64,000 nt of DNA from Pseudomonas serboccidentalis (GTDB taxonomy: Bacteria; Pseudomonadota; Gammaproteobacteria; Pseudomonadales; Pseudomonadaceae), in assembly GCF_028830055.1 (NCBI RefSeq), contig NZ_CP101655.1, forward strand, positions 4,604,712 to 4,668,711, read 5' to 3'. Both the position numbers and the translations under genes were made by a program. Below, piece after piece: positions 32,649-41,275 of this stretch (its first letter is position 1; every line of letters starts with the position of its first letter). A model generated the notes under the pieces. The model was not told where the DNA came from. It searched no databases and saw only the letters and a list, made by a program, of their open reading frames with translations.

Positions 32649-33722
32649 ATGAATAACGACAGCATTTCCCCCGACCTCCTGCACAAGGGTTCGGCTGACG
32701 ACGTTTTGATTGGCGCCCCCAGAGACGCGCTACCGCTGTATGTGAACGAAGCCCTGATCGAGGCCAACGGGCATAACCCGTTGGTGCGCAACTATGTCTC
32801 CTGCGCCACCCCGCAGCGCCGCTTCGAGATTGCGCCCGACCTGCAGAAGAAGAGCCGGATGGACGGCGTGGGCGCCGACGATGAATGGAACCGGGTGAGG
32901 GCGCTGCCTTACCAGAGCGTTGCCGCGCAATTGCAGTCGGCTGACGCCGGGATCGACAACCTGGAGTTTGCCGTCGCCGCCCTGTGCGAATCGATTCCGC
33001 CGATTCGCCGCGCCAGTTCGTTCCGCTTCATCAATAACGCTGACAACTACTTTTTCTACCGCAAGGCGCATGAACATGTGCCGGGGACGATGTTCATCGA
33101 AGCGGCGCGCCAGGCGGTCTATCACCACCTGTACCACCACACCGACCATGCGCGCGGCGCCGTCACCGTCAGCGTCAATGAGCTGAACGCGAGCTTCTTC
33201 GCCTACGCCGAGCTGATGTACCCGATCGAACTGGTGGTCGACAACATGACCCCGAGCGATGCCACGTCGCCGAAGAAAATCCATCTGCGGGTCGCGTTCT
33301 ATCAGCGCCAGACGCTGTTCGCCACGGTCGACACCAAAGCCACCGTGATCGATATGCCGCTGTTCGAAAAGACCCGCAATATCTTCATTTACTCCAACGA
33401 CTGGTTTGCACCGCTGCAGCCATCGAAGCTGGCCTGCACGATCAGCGACGCCAAGGGGCACAAGGTGCCGGTGCAGCTGTTGGGTCTGGGCAAGAGCGGT
33501 TGCGTGACGACCACGGCGGATCTACCCGACCCGGTGACCCTGAATATCGTCTACGAAGGCAAATTGAGTTTCACCACCCACGTGCGCCGCGCCGGGCAGG
33601 GCACACAGGCGGCGTGGGACTTTGCCGAGGTGGATTTCAATGGCCTGCAGGTGATCAGCGACATGATCAAGCGTGGCTTCGTCCACCTCGATGAGCCGGC
33701 CCTCGCGGCGCTGAAACAATGA
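32649..33722 (+). CDS. AfsA-like (A-factor biosynthesis hotdog) protein
   Basis: A 357-residue protein of the AfsA/ScbA family. AfsA joins a beta-ketoacyl-ACP to dihydroxyacetone phosphate, the key step to gamma-butyrolactone signals in Streptomyces. The first hotdog repeat is near 120-200 (FRFINNADNYFFYRKAHEHVPG then MFIEAARQAVYHHLYHHTDH), where the H-x-PG-x-MFIEAARQA block is the AfsA hallmark; a second, weaker repeat follows about 230-340. It lies 64 bp after the oxidoreductase gene and overlaps the next gene by ATGA. Rare in Pseudomonas; the acyl substrate is unknown. Confidence 0.82.
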   Translation: MNNDSISPDLLHKGSADDVLIGAPRDALPLYVNEALIEANGHNPLVRNYVSCATPQRRFEIAPDLQKKSRMDGVGADDEWNRVRALPYQSVAAQLQSADAGIDNLEFAVAALCESIPPIRRASSFRFINNADNYFFYRKAHEHVPGTMFIEAARQAVYHHLYHHTDHARGAVTVSVNELNASFFAYAELMYPIELVVDNMTPSDATSPKKIHLRVAFYQRQTLFATVDTKATVIDMPLFEKTRNIFIYSNDWFAPLQPSKLACTISDAKGHKVPVQLLGLGKSGCVTTTADLPDPVTLNIVYEGKLSFTTHVRRAGQGTQAAWDFAEVDFNGLQVISDMIKRGFVHLDEPALAALKQ

Positions 33723-34900
33723 TCGTGGACAACCACAGCTTCCCGGCGGCCACGCAGGCGCTGCATTTCGGCGCGCAGGTGGTGGCGAAGAATCGGCTGT
33801 ATTTTTCCTCGCTCGGCATGGACCTGTGTGACGAACACGGCTTCCCGCTGCCGGCGTTTTTCTCGGTCTATCAAGCCTTGATGGACGGCGGCGCCGGTTT
33901 TGGTTTTCTCGGCAATGCCAGCGTCGACGCCGATGCGCGCTACAACAGCCGAGGTCTGCGTCTGACCTCGGCGGCCCACGCGCAGGCCCTGCGTCCGTTG
34001 TTTGAAGCGGCGCGGGCGCGGGGTTTCCCGTTGGGAGTGCAACTGCAGCATTACGGGCCGCAGTCCCTGCCGTCGAAGCAGGGGATTATTCTGACCCCCA
34101 GCGCCATCGCGTCCCCGACCATCCTCAGCGCCTATCCCGAGGCACGGGCGGTGGCGATGACGGACGCGCAGATCCAGCGCTGCATCGAACAGTTCTGTGT
34201 CGCCGCCCGCTACGCGCAGCAGGCCGGCGCCACATTGATCCAGTTGCAGGCGTCCAACGGCTATTTGATCAGCAGCTTCCTATCGCCCAAGACCAACCAG
34301 CGCGAGGACGACTGGGGCGGCACGCCGCTCAAGCGCGCCAGGCTGTTGCTGGCGATTGTCGACGGCATTCGCCAGGCCACCGACCACAAGGTCGCGGTCA
34401 CCGTGCGCCTGGGCATGGACGACGGCCTCGGCGCGCAAGGGCAGCACGCCGCGTTGCTGGGTGATGTCGTCGCCGCGCTGGAGGCCAGCGGGGTGGCGGC
34501 GATTACCTGTTCGCTGGGCATCAGCGAGACCTTCCGCTTCTTTTTCAAAAACACCGAACAGGCCCTGGCCATGTCGCGCGACGGCTGCCGCTATCTGAAG
34601 CGTTTCGTGCGAATTCCGCTGGGGTTTACCGGCTCGGTCGCGGACGTGGCGCAAGCCGATGAAATCATCGCCAGCGGCGATGCCGATTTCGTCGGGTTCG
34701 GCCGCGCCATGCTCGCCGACAACCACTTTGTTGCCAAGCAACTGGCGGGCCGAGCGGATCAGGTCAACCGCTGCCGAGGCGATGCCTTTTGCTTCCGCGA
34801 CAAAAAAGACCCCATGGCCGAGCGCGTGTACTGCTGCGTCAATCCTGACTACCGACGGCCCGAACAACTACAACAGCACTATGAGGAAACCCTGAAATGA
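33719..34900 (+). CDS. Old-yellow-enzyme-type flavin oxidoreductase
   Basis: A 393-residue FMN TIM-barrel protein of the NADH:flavin oxidoreductase/2,4-dienoyl-CoA reductase group, likely an ene-reductase. Signatures: LGVQLQHYGPQS (about 103-114), LQASNGYLISSFLSPKTNQREDDWGG in two parts (about 178-203) and GFTGSVADVAQADEIIASGDADFVGFGRAML. The C-terminus has several Cys (CRGDAFCF, YCCVN) as in iron-sulfur-binding relatives, but the NAD domain of dienoyl-CoA reductases is absent. It overlaps both neighbours by 4 bp. By analogy with A-factor biosynthesis it could reduce a butenolide double bond. Confidence 0.82.
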   Translation: MIVDNHSFPAATQALHFGAQVVAKNRLYFSSLGMDLCDEHGFPLPAFFSVYQALMDGGAGFGFLGNASVDADARYNSRGLRLTSAAHAQALRPLFEAARARGFPLGVQLQHYGPQSLPSKQGIILTPSAIASPTILSAYPEARAVAMTDAQIQRCIEQFCVAARYAQQAGATLIQLQASNGYLISSFLSPKTNQREDDWGGTPLKRARLLLAIVDGIRQATDHKVAVTVRLGMDDGLGAQGQHAALLGDVVAALEASGVAAITCSLGISETFRFFFKNTEQALAMSRDGCRYLKRFVRIPLGFTGSVADVAQADEIIASGDADFVGFGRAMLADNHFVAKQLAGRADQVNRCRGDAFCFRDKKDPMAERVYCCVNPDYRRPEQLQQHYEETLK

Positions 34901-35670
34901 ACTTCAACGCCAAGATCGCCCTCGTTGTCGGCGGCACACGCGGGATCGGTTTCGATGTCAGCCAGAAGCTGATCGACGCCGGCTGCATCTGCTACATCAC
35001 CGGCCGCAACGAAGACGATGGCCTGACCGCGCAAAGTCGTCTCGGCGAAAACTGCACATTCATCAAAAGCGACGTCACCGATGAAGCCTCGGTGATCGAG
35101 CTGTTCCGCATCATCAATGACAAGCACGGTCGCCTTGATCTGGCCGTCAACAATGCCGGCGTTACGTCCAGGCATGCGCCGATCCGCGACATGGATTTCC
35201 CTGACTGGAAGCGCGTGCTGGAGATCAATCTGCTGGGCCCGCTGCTGTTGCTCAAGCACGAGACCAACCTGATCTCCAGACATGCCGGCGGCTCGATTGT
35301 GAACGTCTCGTCCTGCGCCGGTCTACTTGGGGTTGCCAAGCAAAGCGCTTACTCCACCAGCAAGGCGGCGCTGAACATGCTGACCCAGGTCTGCGCGATT
35401 GAATGCGCCGAAGAAGCCTTGCCTGAACGGCATTCGATTCGGGTCAACGCCGTGTGCCCCGGCCCGACGCTGGGCGGCATGAACTCCGAAGAGCGGCTGA
35501 AGGCCAACCCGGAATCGACCAAGCACAAGTTGCAGGTGACGGCGATGAAGCGTTTCGCCAATCCGGGCGAGATTTCCGCTGCGATCCTGTGGCTGTTGAG
35601 CGATGCGTCTTCGTTTGTCACCGGCACCGTGATGCCGGTCGACGGCGGTTTTTCCGCCGGTAAATTCTGA
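34897..35670 (+). CDS. FabG-like short-chain reductase
   Basis: A 257-residue classical SDR: cofactor motif VGGTRGIGFD (about 11-20), NNAG at 85-88, catalytic Ser138/139, Tyr152 and Lys156 (SAYSTSKAAL), and VMPVDGGFSAGKF at the C-terminus. It probably reduces a ketone with NADPH in the acyl or lactone pathway. It overlaps the flavin-reductase gene (ATGA) and the next SDR (TGATG), so translation is coupled across three genes. Confidence 0.88.
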   Translation: MNFNAKIALVVGGTRGIGFDVSQKLIDAGCICYITGRNEDDGLTAQSRLGENCTFIKSDVTDEASVIELFRIINDKHGRLDLAVNNAGVTSRHAPIRDMDFPDWKRVLEINLLGPLLLLKHETNLISRHAGGSIVNVSSCAGLLGVAKQSAYSTSKAALNMLTQVCAIECAEEALPERHSIRVNAVCPGPTLGGMNSEERLKANPESTKHKLQVTAMKRFANPGEISAAILWLLSDASSFVTGTVMPVDGGFSAGKF

Positions 35671-36488
35671 TGCACACGGTCAAGCGCAATCCAGGCACGG
35701 GATCCCGCGAGAAGGGCAGGCAGCGGGTGTTCATCACCGGCGTGAGCAGCGGCATCGGCGAGGCGCTGGCGCAACTGCATCTGCACAACGGCCACACGGT
35801 TTTCGGTACTTCGCGGCGTCAGCCCTATGGCCTGATGGATCATCCGAATTTCCATTTTCGGCCGTTCGATCTCTCCCGGCCGAGCGAGATGGGCGAGCTG
35901 TTCAAGGACAACCTGGCCAGCGTTCTGGAGCAGGGCGTCGACAGAGTTTTCTTGAATGCCGGAGTCAGCGGAAACGTGCCGGGGCGTGGCGGGGAGTTTT
36001 CGCTGGACGAATTGCAGCATGTGCTCAACGTCAACGTGCTGGCCAACAAAGCCATTCTTGACCTGATGCTGTCGGCAGCACAGCGGCCGGCGACCTGCGT
36101 GCTGTCGGCCTCGATGGCCGGCGTGCGCTTTCGTGCGGGCACGTTGCCGTACAGCCTGTCGAAAGCCGCGTTGGCGGCATTGGCCGGCGTTTATGCCGAG
36201 GAGAATCCGGAAGTCTTCTTCGCCGTGCTCGGCCTGTGCAATGTCGACACCGGTCTGTCGCGGCAGGTGAGTTTCAGCCAGCGCACCGCCGACTTCGCCG
36301 ACCTCAAGTCGCTGCAGCAACGGGCCCTGGCGCCCGGCTACATGGTCTCGCCGGCGCAACGTGCAAAAGACATTCTGGCGGTGATTGACGCGCCGGATGC
36401 CTACGGGATCAAGAGCGGGATATTCGTCGACATGCGCACGGCGCTGGCCGATCACCAGAAAGCCAATCAGCCATTGTCTCAAGCGTAG
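35670..36488 (+). CDS. Second short-chain dehydrogenase/reductase
   Basis: A 272-residue SDR with a 19-residue basic N-terminal extension, cofactor motif TGVSSGIGEA (about 23-32), LNAGVSG at 95-101, catalytic Ser about 146-148, Tyr161 and Lys165 (PYSLSKAAL). The sequence differs strongly from the preceding SDR, so it is not a recent duplicate. The start shares its A with the upstream stop. Its step may be a second ketone reduction or a dehydrogenation; order in the pathway cannot be deduced. Confidence 0.85.
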   Translation: MHTVKRNPGTGSREKGRQRVFITGVSSGIGEALAQLHLHNGHTVFGTSRRQPYGLMDHPNFHFRPFDLSRPSEMGELFKDNLASVLEQGVDRVFLNAGVSGNVPGRGGEFSLDELQHVLNVNVLANKAILDLMLSAAQRPATCVLSASMAGVRFRAGTLPYSLSKAALAALAGVYAEENPEVFFAVLGLCNVDTGLSRQVSFSQRTADFADLKSLQQRALAPGYMVSPAQRAKDILAVIDAPDAYGIKSGIFVDMRTALADHQKANQPLSQA

Positions 36489-36529
36489 TGAACGCAGGGA
36501 CCTGCATCAGCCAATAAAGGAATGTTGGA

Positions 36530-36844
36530 ATGTTCAATCAAGTCAAAGCGCTGACCGAGTCAGCCGTTCGGCAACAGGATCTGTTGTTGAACACCCCGAT
36601 CGATCTGTCCCGTGGCGAAGACAGCCGCCTCTACGGCGTGGACGGCAGCATCGACTCCCTGACCCTGGTATCGATCATCGTCGATGTCGAGGAAAAGCTG
36701 CGCAGTCAGCTGGGCGTCGACGTGCGTCTGGCCGACACCACCGACCTGCCCGAATCAGCCACGCCGTTTGCCACACTGGGCACGCTGATCGCCTACATCA
36801 TGGACCGGTTGTCTGCAGCGCAAGCTCAGGCGCAAGCCGTTTGA
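36530..36844 (+). CDS. Acyl carrier protein (first of two)
   Basis: A 104-residue ACP. The phosphopantetheine site is Ser43 in VDGSIDSLTLVSIIVDVEE, where the D-S-L motif and following helix are typical. It is longer than a housekeeping ACP (about 78 residues) and has an Ala/Gln C-terminal tail. It precedes the ligase gene by 20 bp, so the ligase may load it. Preceded by AAAGGAATGTTGG. Confidence 0.85.
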   Translation: MFNQVKALTESAVRQQDLLLNTPIDLSRGEDSRLYGVDGSIDSLTLVSIIVDVEEKLRSQLGVDVRLADTTDLPESATPFATLGTLIAYIMDRLSAAQAQAQAV

Positions 36845-36864
36845 TCGAACGACGGGGGTTGGAT

Positions 36865-38220
36865 ATGCAAGTAGCAGCATTTATGGCTCATCTGAAAAGC
36901 GCCGGCAACCCACTGGCGATCGTCAGCGATGAGGGGCGTTTTACCTATGACCAGTTGCACGCGCAAATAACCGCGTACGGCGCGGAGCTGGCGGCAAAGT
37001 CCGTCCGCGATTCGTGCGTGCTGCTGGTCGACAACTACAGCTTCAACAGCGTCTGCATGTTGTTCGCGTTGTGGCTGCACAACAACGTGGTGGCGCTGTC
37101 GGTGCCCAAGGGCGAGGAGCAGCTGGCGCAATTGTCGGGTGCGGCGGGCGCGCGGTTTTCCGTTATCGGCGGGATGCCGGAGTTTGCGGTTATCCAGCAC
37201 GCCAACAGTTTCGTGCCGACGACCGTAGACGGCCTGTTGTCGCAGCATCAGGCCGGCTTCATTGTGTTTTCTTCAGGCTCGACCGGCCCGGCCAAAGGCG
37301 TGGTACACAGCATCGCGCCGTTCTTCGAGCGCTACCTGGGTGCCGAGCGTTGCGGCGCGATTCTGGCGTTTCTGTTGTTCGATCACATCGGTGGGCTGGT
37401 CACTGTGCTGCAAGCGCTGGCGACCCATGGCACGTTGATCCTGCCCCAAGAGCGTTCGCCGCAAGAGGTCGGTCGCTGTATCGAGGCGTTCAACGTGCAA
37501 ACCCTGCATGTGTCGCCGACGCTGCTGAATCTGGCGACGATCACCGGGGTCTTCCAGAAGTGGAACACCACCAGCCTGCAGCGCATCTACTTCGGCTCCG
37601 AACCGAGTTCGCCTGAGGCCATCCAACGTATCGCCAACCTCATGCCGCACGTGCAATTGCAGCAGCTGTACGGGATGTCGGAGATCGGCGTGCTGCCGTG
37701 CCGCAGCAAGGACGGCGACAGCGCGTGGATGAAGGTCGACGATCCGAAGTACAGCCTGCGGGTCGTCGACGGCATTTTGCAGGTGCGCGGGGCGACCAAC
37801 ATGCTCGGCTATCTGGGCAACGACGGTGACCTGTCGAGCGACGGCTACCTGATCACCCATGACCTGGCCGAAGAACACGAGGGCTACTTCCGGGTCACGG
37901 GGCGGGCAGTCGACCTGATCAATGTCGGCGGCAAGAAGGTGTTTCCGTCGCACGTGGAAAGCGTGCTGATGGGCCTGGAAAACGTCTCTGACGTGGTGGT
38001 CTACGCGCAGCCCAACCCGTTGCTCGGGCAGATCGTTGCGGCGCGGTTCACGCTGTTCGAGCCGGAAACGCTGGAGGCCTTCAAGGTCCGCTTGTATCAA
38101 CACGTTCGCGGCGTACTGGCGCAGGAGCAACTGCCACGGGTGATCTCCATTGCCGAGACCCCGCTGTACACCAGCCGCTTCAAGAAAATGCGTCACCCCG
38201 GCGTTCTCGCCCAGTCGTGA
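36865..38220 (+). CDS. AMP-forming acyl-CoA/ACP ligase
   Basis: A 451-residue adenylate-forming enzyme. Motif A3 is FSSGSTGPAKGVVHS (about 134-148), A5 LYGMSEIGVLP (about 268), A7 FRVTGRAVDLINVGGKKV near 345-362, and the C-terminal catalytic Lys region is YTSRFKKMRH. It is about 50-80 residues shorter than typical acyl-CoA ligases because the N-terminal subdomain is compact. Set between two ACP genes, it most likely activates an acid and loads an ACP. I chose the ATG at 36865; the frame is open further upstream. Confidence 0.85.
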   Translation: MQVAAFMAHLKSAGNPLAIVSDEGRFTYDQLHAQITAYGAELAAKSVRDSCVLLVDNYSFNSVCMLFALWLHNNVVALSVPKGEEQLAQLSGAAGARFSVIGGMPEFAVIQHANSFVPTTVDGLLSQHQAGFIVFSSGSTGPAKGVVHSIAPFFERYLGAERCGAILAFLLFDHIGGLVTVLQALATHGTLILPQERSPQEVGRCIEAFNVQTLHVSPTLLNLATITGVFQKWNTTSLQRIYFGSEPSSPEAIQRIANLMPHVQLQQLYGMSEIGVLPCRSKDGDSAWMKVDDPKYSLRVVDGILQVRGATNMLGYLGNDGDLSSDGYLITHDLAEEHEGYFRVTGRAVDLINVGGKKVFPSHVESVLMGLENVSDVVVYAQPNPLLGQIVAARFTLFEPETLEAFKVRLYQHVRGVLAQEQLPRVISIAETPLYTSRFKKMRHPGVLAQS

Positions 38221-38256
38221 GACCGGTTTACTCATCACGTTATAAGGAAATGACAA

Positions 38257-38499
38257 ATGGTTGATCTGGTAAAAATGCGCGCAAGCATCGCTGAAATCCT
38301 GTTCATTCCACTGGCCGAGCTGCGCGGTGAAACCGTGCTGGAAAACAGTGACAACTGGGACTCGATGGCGCGAATCGGGATCGTCGCCCTGGTCTTCGAA
38401 CAAACCGGCGTGAGCGTGTCGGGCGAAGAGATCGAGCGCGTGGTCACGGTGCAGGATCTGTTCGATCTGATCGACCGCAAAATCAAGGACGCCGCATGA
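38257..38499 (+). CDS. Acyl carrier protein (second)
   Basis: An 80-residue ACP of normal length with Ser36 in NWDSMARIGIVALVFEQ as the phosphopantetheine site and a C-terminal helix VVTVQDLFDLIDRK. It differs clearly from the first ACP, so the two probably present different intermediates. Its stop overlaps the KAS III start by 4 bp. Preceded by ATAAGGAAATGACAA. Confidence 0.88.
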   Translation: MVDLVKMRASIAEILFIPLAELRGETVLENSDNWDSMARIGIVALVFEQTGVSVSGEEIERVVTVQDLFDLIDRKIKDAA

Positions 38500-39569
38500 G
38501 CCTGCTGACCATTGAAGGCGTCGCCATCCGTGCGGTCACGGCGGCGTTGCCTGAGCGCCGGGTGACCGAAGAGGACTTCGCCGAACTGTTCGGCGCCAAG
38601 GAAGTCGCGCGTATCGCCAAAAGCACCGGTATCCAGTCGATCCGCGAAACCAAAACCCTGCACACCTCCGACCTGATCATCGCCGCGTGCCGCAACCTGC
38701 TCGATCAAGGGCATGCTGCGGCAGCGGATATCGATGGCCTGATCGTGGTGACCCAGACTCCGGATTCGTGGGTGCCGGGCGTCGGGTTCATGGTGCAGCA
38801 GGCCCTCGGCCTGCCGCAGCATTGCCTGGTGCTGAATGTGGCGGCTGGCTGCTCCGGCTACATCAGTGCGCTGGTGCAAGCGGGCGCGCTGATTTCATCC
38901 GGGGCCTGCAAGAAGATCCTGCTGTGCACCGGCGACGTCACCACGCGAATCCTCGACGAGCGCGACCGCCACGTGAAAATGCTCTTTGGCGACGCCGCTT
39001 CGGCAACCTTGCTGGAGCCGGGTGCGGGCAAGTTCGAGTTCATCTGCGGCGCCGATGGCAGCGGCGGTGCGGCGCTGCAGTCCGACATCGCCTACGCCCG
39101 GGAGGAGGGCAGCCACGTCTGCGCGACCATCCAGCGCTTGCAGATGGACGGCACGGCGGTGATGAACTTTGCCCTGAACCGGGTCCCGCAGACCGTCAAG
39201 GCCTTGCTCGACGCCACAGGCTCGAGTGCTGCTACGCTGGACTTGCTGGTGCTGCACCAGGCGAATGAGTTCATGCTCAATTACCTGCGACGGATGATTG
39301 GTGTGGCGGCGGAAAAAATGCCGGTGGACATTGATGGCGTCGGCAACACCAGTTCCACCTCGATTCCGATCGTGTTGTCGCGCCATGCCACAATCGGCAC
39401 GCCGCAGGCCGAGCACGTTGTGTTGTGCGGGTTCGGCGCCGGGTTGTCGTGGGGCGCGTTGAAGGTTGATCTGCGCCAGACGACCGCTGTGGCACGCTGC
39501 GAAGTACCTGAGAAAACCGCGCTGGCGGACACTCCGGCATCGATTGCCGGTGAGCGTTTGCAGGCCTGA
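38496..39569 (+). CDS. Beta-ketoacyl-ACP synthase III-like condensing enzyme
   Basis: A 357-residue thiolase-fold synthase. The catalytic triad is complete: Cys119 in LNVAAGCSGY, His254 in LLVLHQANEF and Asn284 in GVGNTSSTS, matching FabH. The C-terminal GFGAGLSWGALKV is also FabH-like. Expected to start a chain from an acyl-CoA, or to condense an ACP-bound acyl with malonyl-ACP, giving a beta-ketoacyl-ACP that the AfsA-like protein could use. It ends the operon; a long hairpin follows. Confidence 0.9.
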   Translation: MSLLTIEGVAIRAVTAALPERRVTEEDFAELFGAKEVARIAKSTGIQSIRETKTLHTSDLIIAACRNLLDQGHAAAADIDGLIVVTQTPDSWVPGVGFMVQQALGLPQHCLVLNVAAGCSGYISALVQAGALISSGACKKILLCTGDVTTRILDERDRHVKMLFGDAASATLLEPGAGKFEFICGADGSGGAALQSDIAYAREEGSHVCATIQRLQMDGTAVMNFALNRVPQTVKALLDATGSSAATLDLLVLHQANEFMLNYLRRMIGVAAEKMPVDIDGVGNTSSTSIPIVLSRHATIGTPQAEHVVLCGFGAGLSWGALKVDLRQTTAVARCEVPEKTALADTPASIAGERLQA

Positions 39570-39591
39570 CCGCGACTGAACGGCGTTACAC

Positions 39592-39633
39592 GGCACCTTT
39601 GCGGCGATGCCCGCATCGACCCGCAAAGGTGCC
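39592..39633. terminator. Long hairpin at end of operon
   Basis: GGCACCTTTGCGG / CCGCAAAGGTGCC is a perfect 13-bp arm pair, extended inward by CGATGC/GCATCG with a 2-nt bulge, giving about 19 bp. There is no T-tract, so it may be a processing site or a weak terminator at the end of the KAS III gene. Confidence 0.55.
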
Positions 39634-39676
39634 GCGCCCTGGTGCAAATCGTCTGATCACACGGAACCGCTGCTTC

Positions 39677-40300
39677 ATGAACCGCACATTCTGCAAAGCC
39701 ATTGGCATCATCGGGCGCAGGGATCATCGGCTGTGGGAATATCCTTCGCCATTTCTGCCGCTGTTCCAGTTTCACGAGTGCCACGAATCCGGTGCGATCC
39801 GTGCGCAGCCCGAAGACATCATCGCCGCCGTTTGCGCGCTGGACATGCGCGAGGACCGCGTGGTCGATGCGCTGCTATCGCTGCGCGAACTGCCGGGAAA
39901 ACTACTGCGCAAGATCGGCAGCGGCGCGCCGCAGCAGGACACCGCGCCTTTCGGGTTTGACGCTTTCACCTTACTTGAACGCACGTCGTCCGAGGTGTCC
40001 CTGGGCCTGACCGGACGCTTCTGGCGCCCGGACCTGAAGACTGGCCACATCGCTGACGCGCAAGCGTTCAAGGCACTGGAAGACCCCAGCGCGGCGAAAC
40101 TGGTGCTGCGTTTTCAGGTTATCGAACATCCCCGGAACGTCCGCACGTTGCGCACCGAAACCTTCGTCTATTGCGCCACCACGCGGACGAAAATGCTGTT
40201 TACCCCGTACTGGCTGCTGATCCGCCTGGCCAGCGGCTGGATCCGGCGGCGCAACCTTGCCTCCATCCAGCGGCAACTCTCTACGGGACGCACGGTGTAA
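39677..40300 (+). CDS. Conserved hypothetical protein
   Basis: A 207-residue protein without signal peptide or membrane segment except a hydrophobic stretch near the C-terminus (LLIRLASGWIRRR). The middle (FGFDAFTLLERTSSEVSLGLTGRFWRPD) and LRTETFVYCATTRTKMLFTPYWLL look like a conserved SRPBCC-type fold, but I cannot name a family firmly. It follows the operon by 107 bp across the hairpin, on the same strand, so it may or may not belong to it. Confidence 0.65.
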   Translation: MNRTFCKAIGIIGRRDHRLWEYPSPFLPLFQFHECHESGAIRAQPEDIIAAVCALDMREDRVVDALLSLRELPGKLLRKIGSGAPQQDTAPFGFDAFTLLERTSSEVSLGLTGRFWRPDLKTGHIADAQAFKALEDPSAAKLVLRFQVIEHPRNVRTLRTETFVYCATTRTKMLFTPYWLLIRLASGWIRRRNLASIQRQLSTGRTV

Positions 40301-40308
40301 AAACTCGC

Positions 40309-40327
40309 ATCAATTGGTTACATTGAT
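40309..40327 (+). promoter_or_regulatory. ATCAAT-N7-ATTGAT LysR box
   Basis: A perfect inverted repeat with a T-N11-A core lies 34 bp ahead of the lysR start. It overlaps a second perfect repeat, GGTTA-N6-TAACC at 40316-40331. Position and shape suit autoregulation by the LysR protein. Confidence 0.6.
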
Positions 40328-40360
40328 AACCTTTGCGAATCAGTCTCTGCGAGTTCCGCC

Positions 40361-41275
40361 ATGGCCATCAACTTCGACCTCAACGACCTGCAAGCCTTTC
40401 GCGCTGTGGTCGAGCAGGGCAGTTTCCGCAAGGCCGCCGACACCGTGCGCCTGTCGCAACCGGCCCTGAGCCGACGCATCGAAAAGCTCGAAGACGCCCT
40501 CGGCGTGAAGCTGTTCGAACGCACCACGCGCAAGGTCAGCCTGACCCAGGCCGGGCGCGGTTTCATGCCCAGCGTCGAGCGTTTGCTCGATGATCTGGAC
40601 GTGGCGCTGCTGGGCATCAGCGAAGTCGCTTCGACCCGGATGGGTCACGTCACCGTGGCCTGCGTGCCGTCGGCGGCGTACTACTTCATGCCGCGGGTGG
40701 TCGCCCGTTATCACCAGCAATTCCCGCGAATCAAAGTCAAAGTCCTCGATTCCAGCGCCCACGATGTGCTCAGCGCAGTGGTCAATGGCGAGGCGGATTT
40801 CGGTTTGAGTTTCATGGGCACCCAAGAGGTCAAAGTCGAATTCGAACCGCTGGTGCAGGAAAGCTATGTGGTCGCCTGCCGTCGCGATCATCCGTTGGCC
40901 GGACGCAGCAGCGTGACCTGGGACGAGTTCTATCAGCAGGATTACATCTCGCTGGACAAGACCTCGGGCAATCGTTTTCTGTTGGATCAGGCCTTGAGCA
41001 GTGTGGTGCCGCAGCGCTCGAGCATCTGCGAGACGCGGCATGTGACGACGATGATTGGTCTGGTGGAGGCGGGGTTGGGGGTGGCGGCCGTGCCGCTGAT
41101 GGCGATGCCGGGGCCGGATCATCCGATCCTGACGCGGGTGCCGCTGACCGATCCGCAAGTGATGCGCAGTGTCGGCATCATCAAGCGCCGGGGTCGCACC
41201 TTGACCCCGGCGGCATTGGAACTGGAGCGGCTGGTGGTGGAAATGAAAGTCCAGCCGCCAACGATCAGCGCTTGA
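40361..41275 (+). CDS. LysR-family transcriptional regulator
   Basis: A 304-residue regulator: N-terminal helix-turn-helix about 18-60 (SFRKAADTVRLSQPALSRRIEKLEDALGVKLFER in parts), linker helix and a periplasmic-binding-like effector domain from about 90. It converges on the ModA-like gene with an 11-bp overlap, and the MFS gene lies beyond, so it probably controls their use; similar LysR-carrier-binding-protein sets serve tricarboxylate catabolism. The effector may be aconitate or citrate; this is inference. Confidence 0.88.
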   Translation: MAINFDLNDLQAFRAVVEQGSFRKAADTVRLSQPALSRRIEKLEDALGVKLFERTTRKVSLTQAGRGFMPSVERLLDDLDVALLGISEVASTRMGHVTVACVPSAAYYFMPRVVARYHQQFPRIKVKVLDSSAHDVLSAVVNGEADFGLSFMGTQEVKVEFEPLVQESYVVACRRDHPLAGRSSVTWDEFYQQDYISLDKTSGNRFLLDQALSSVVPQRSSICETRHVTTMIGLVEAGLGVAAVPLMAMPGPDHPILTRVPLTDPQVMRSVGIIKRRGRTLTPAALELERLVVEMKVQPPTISA

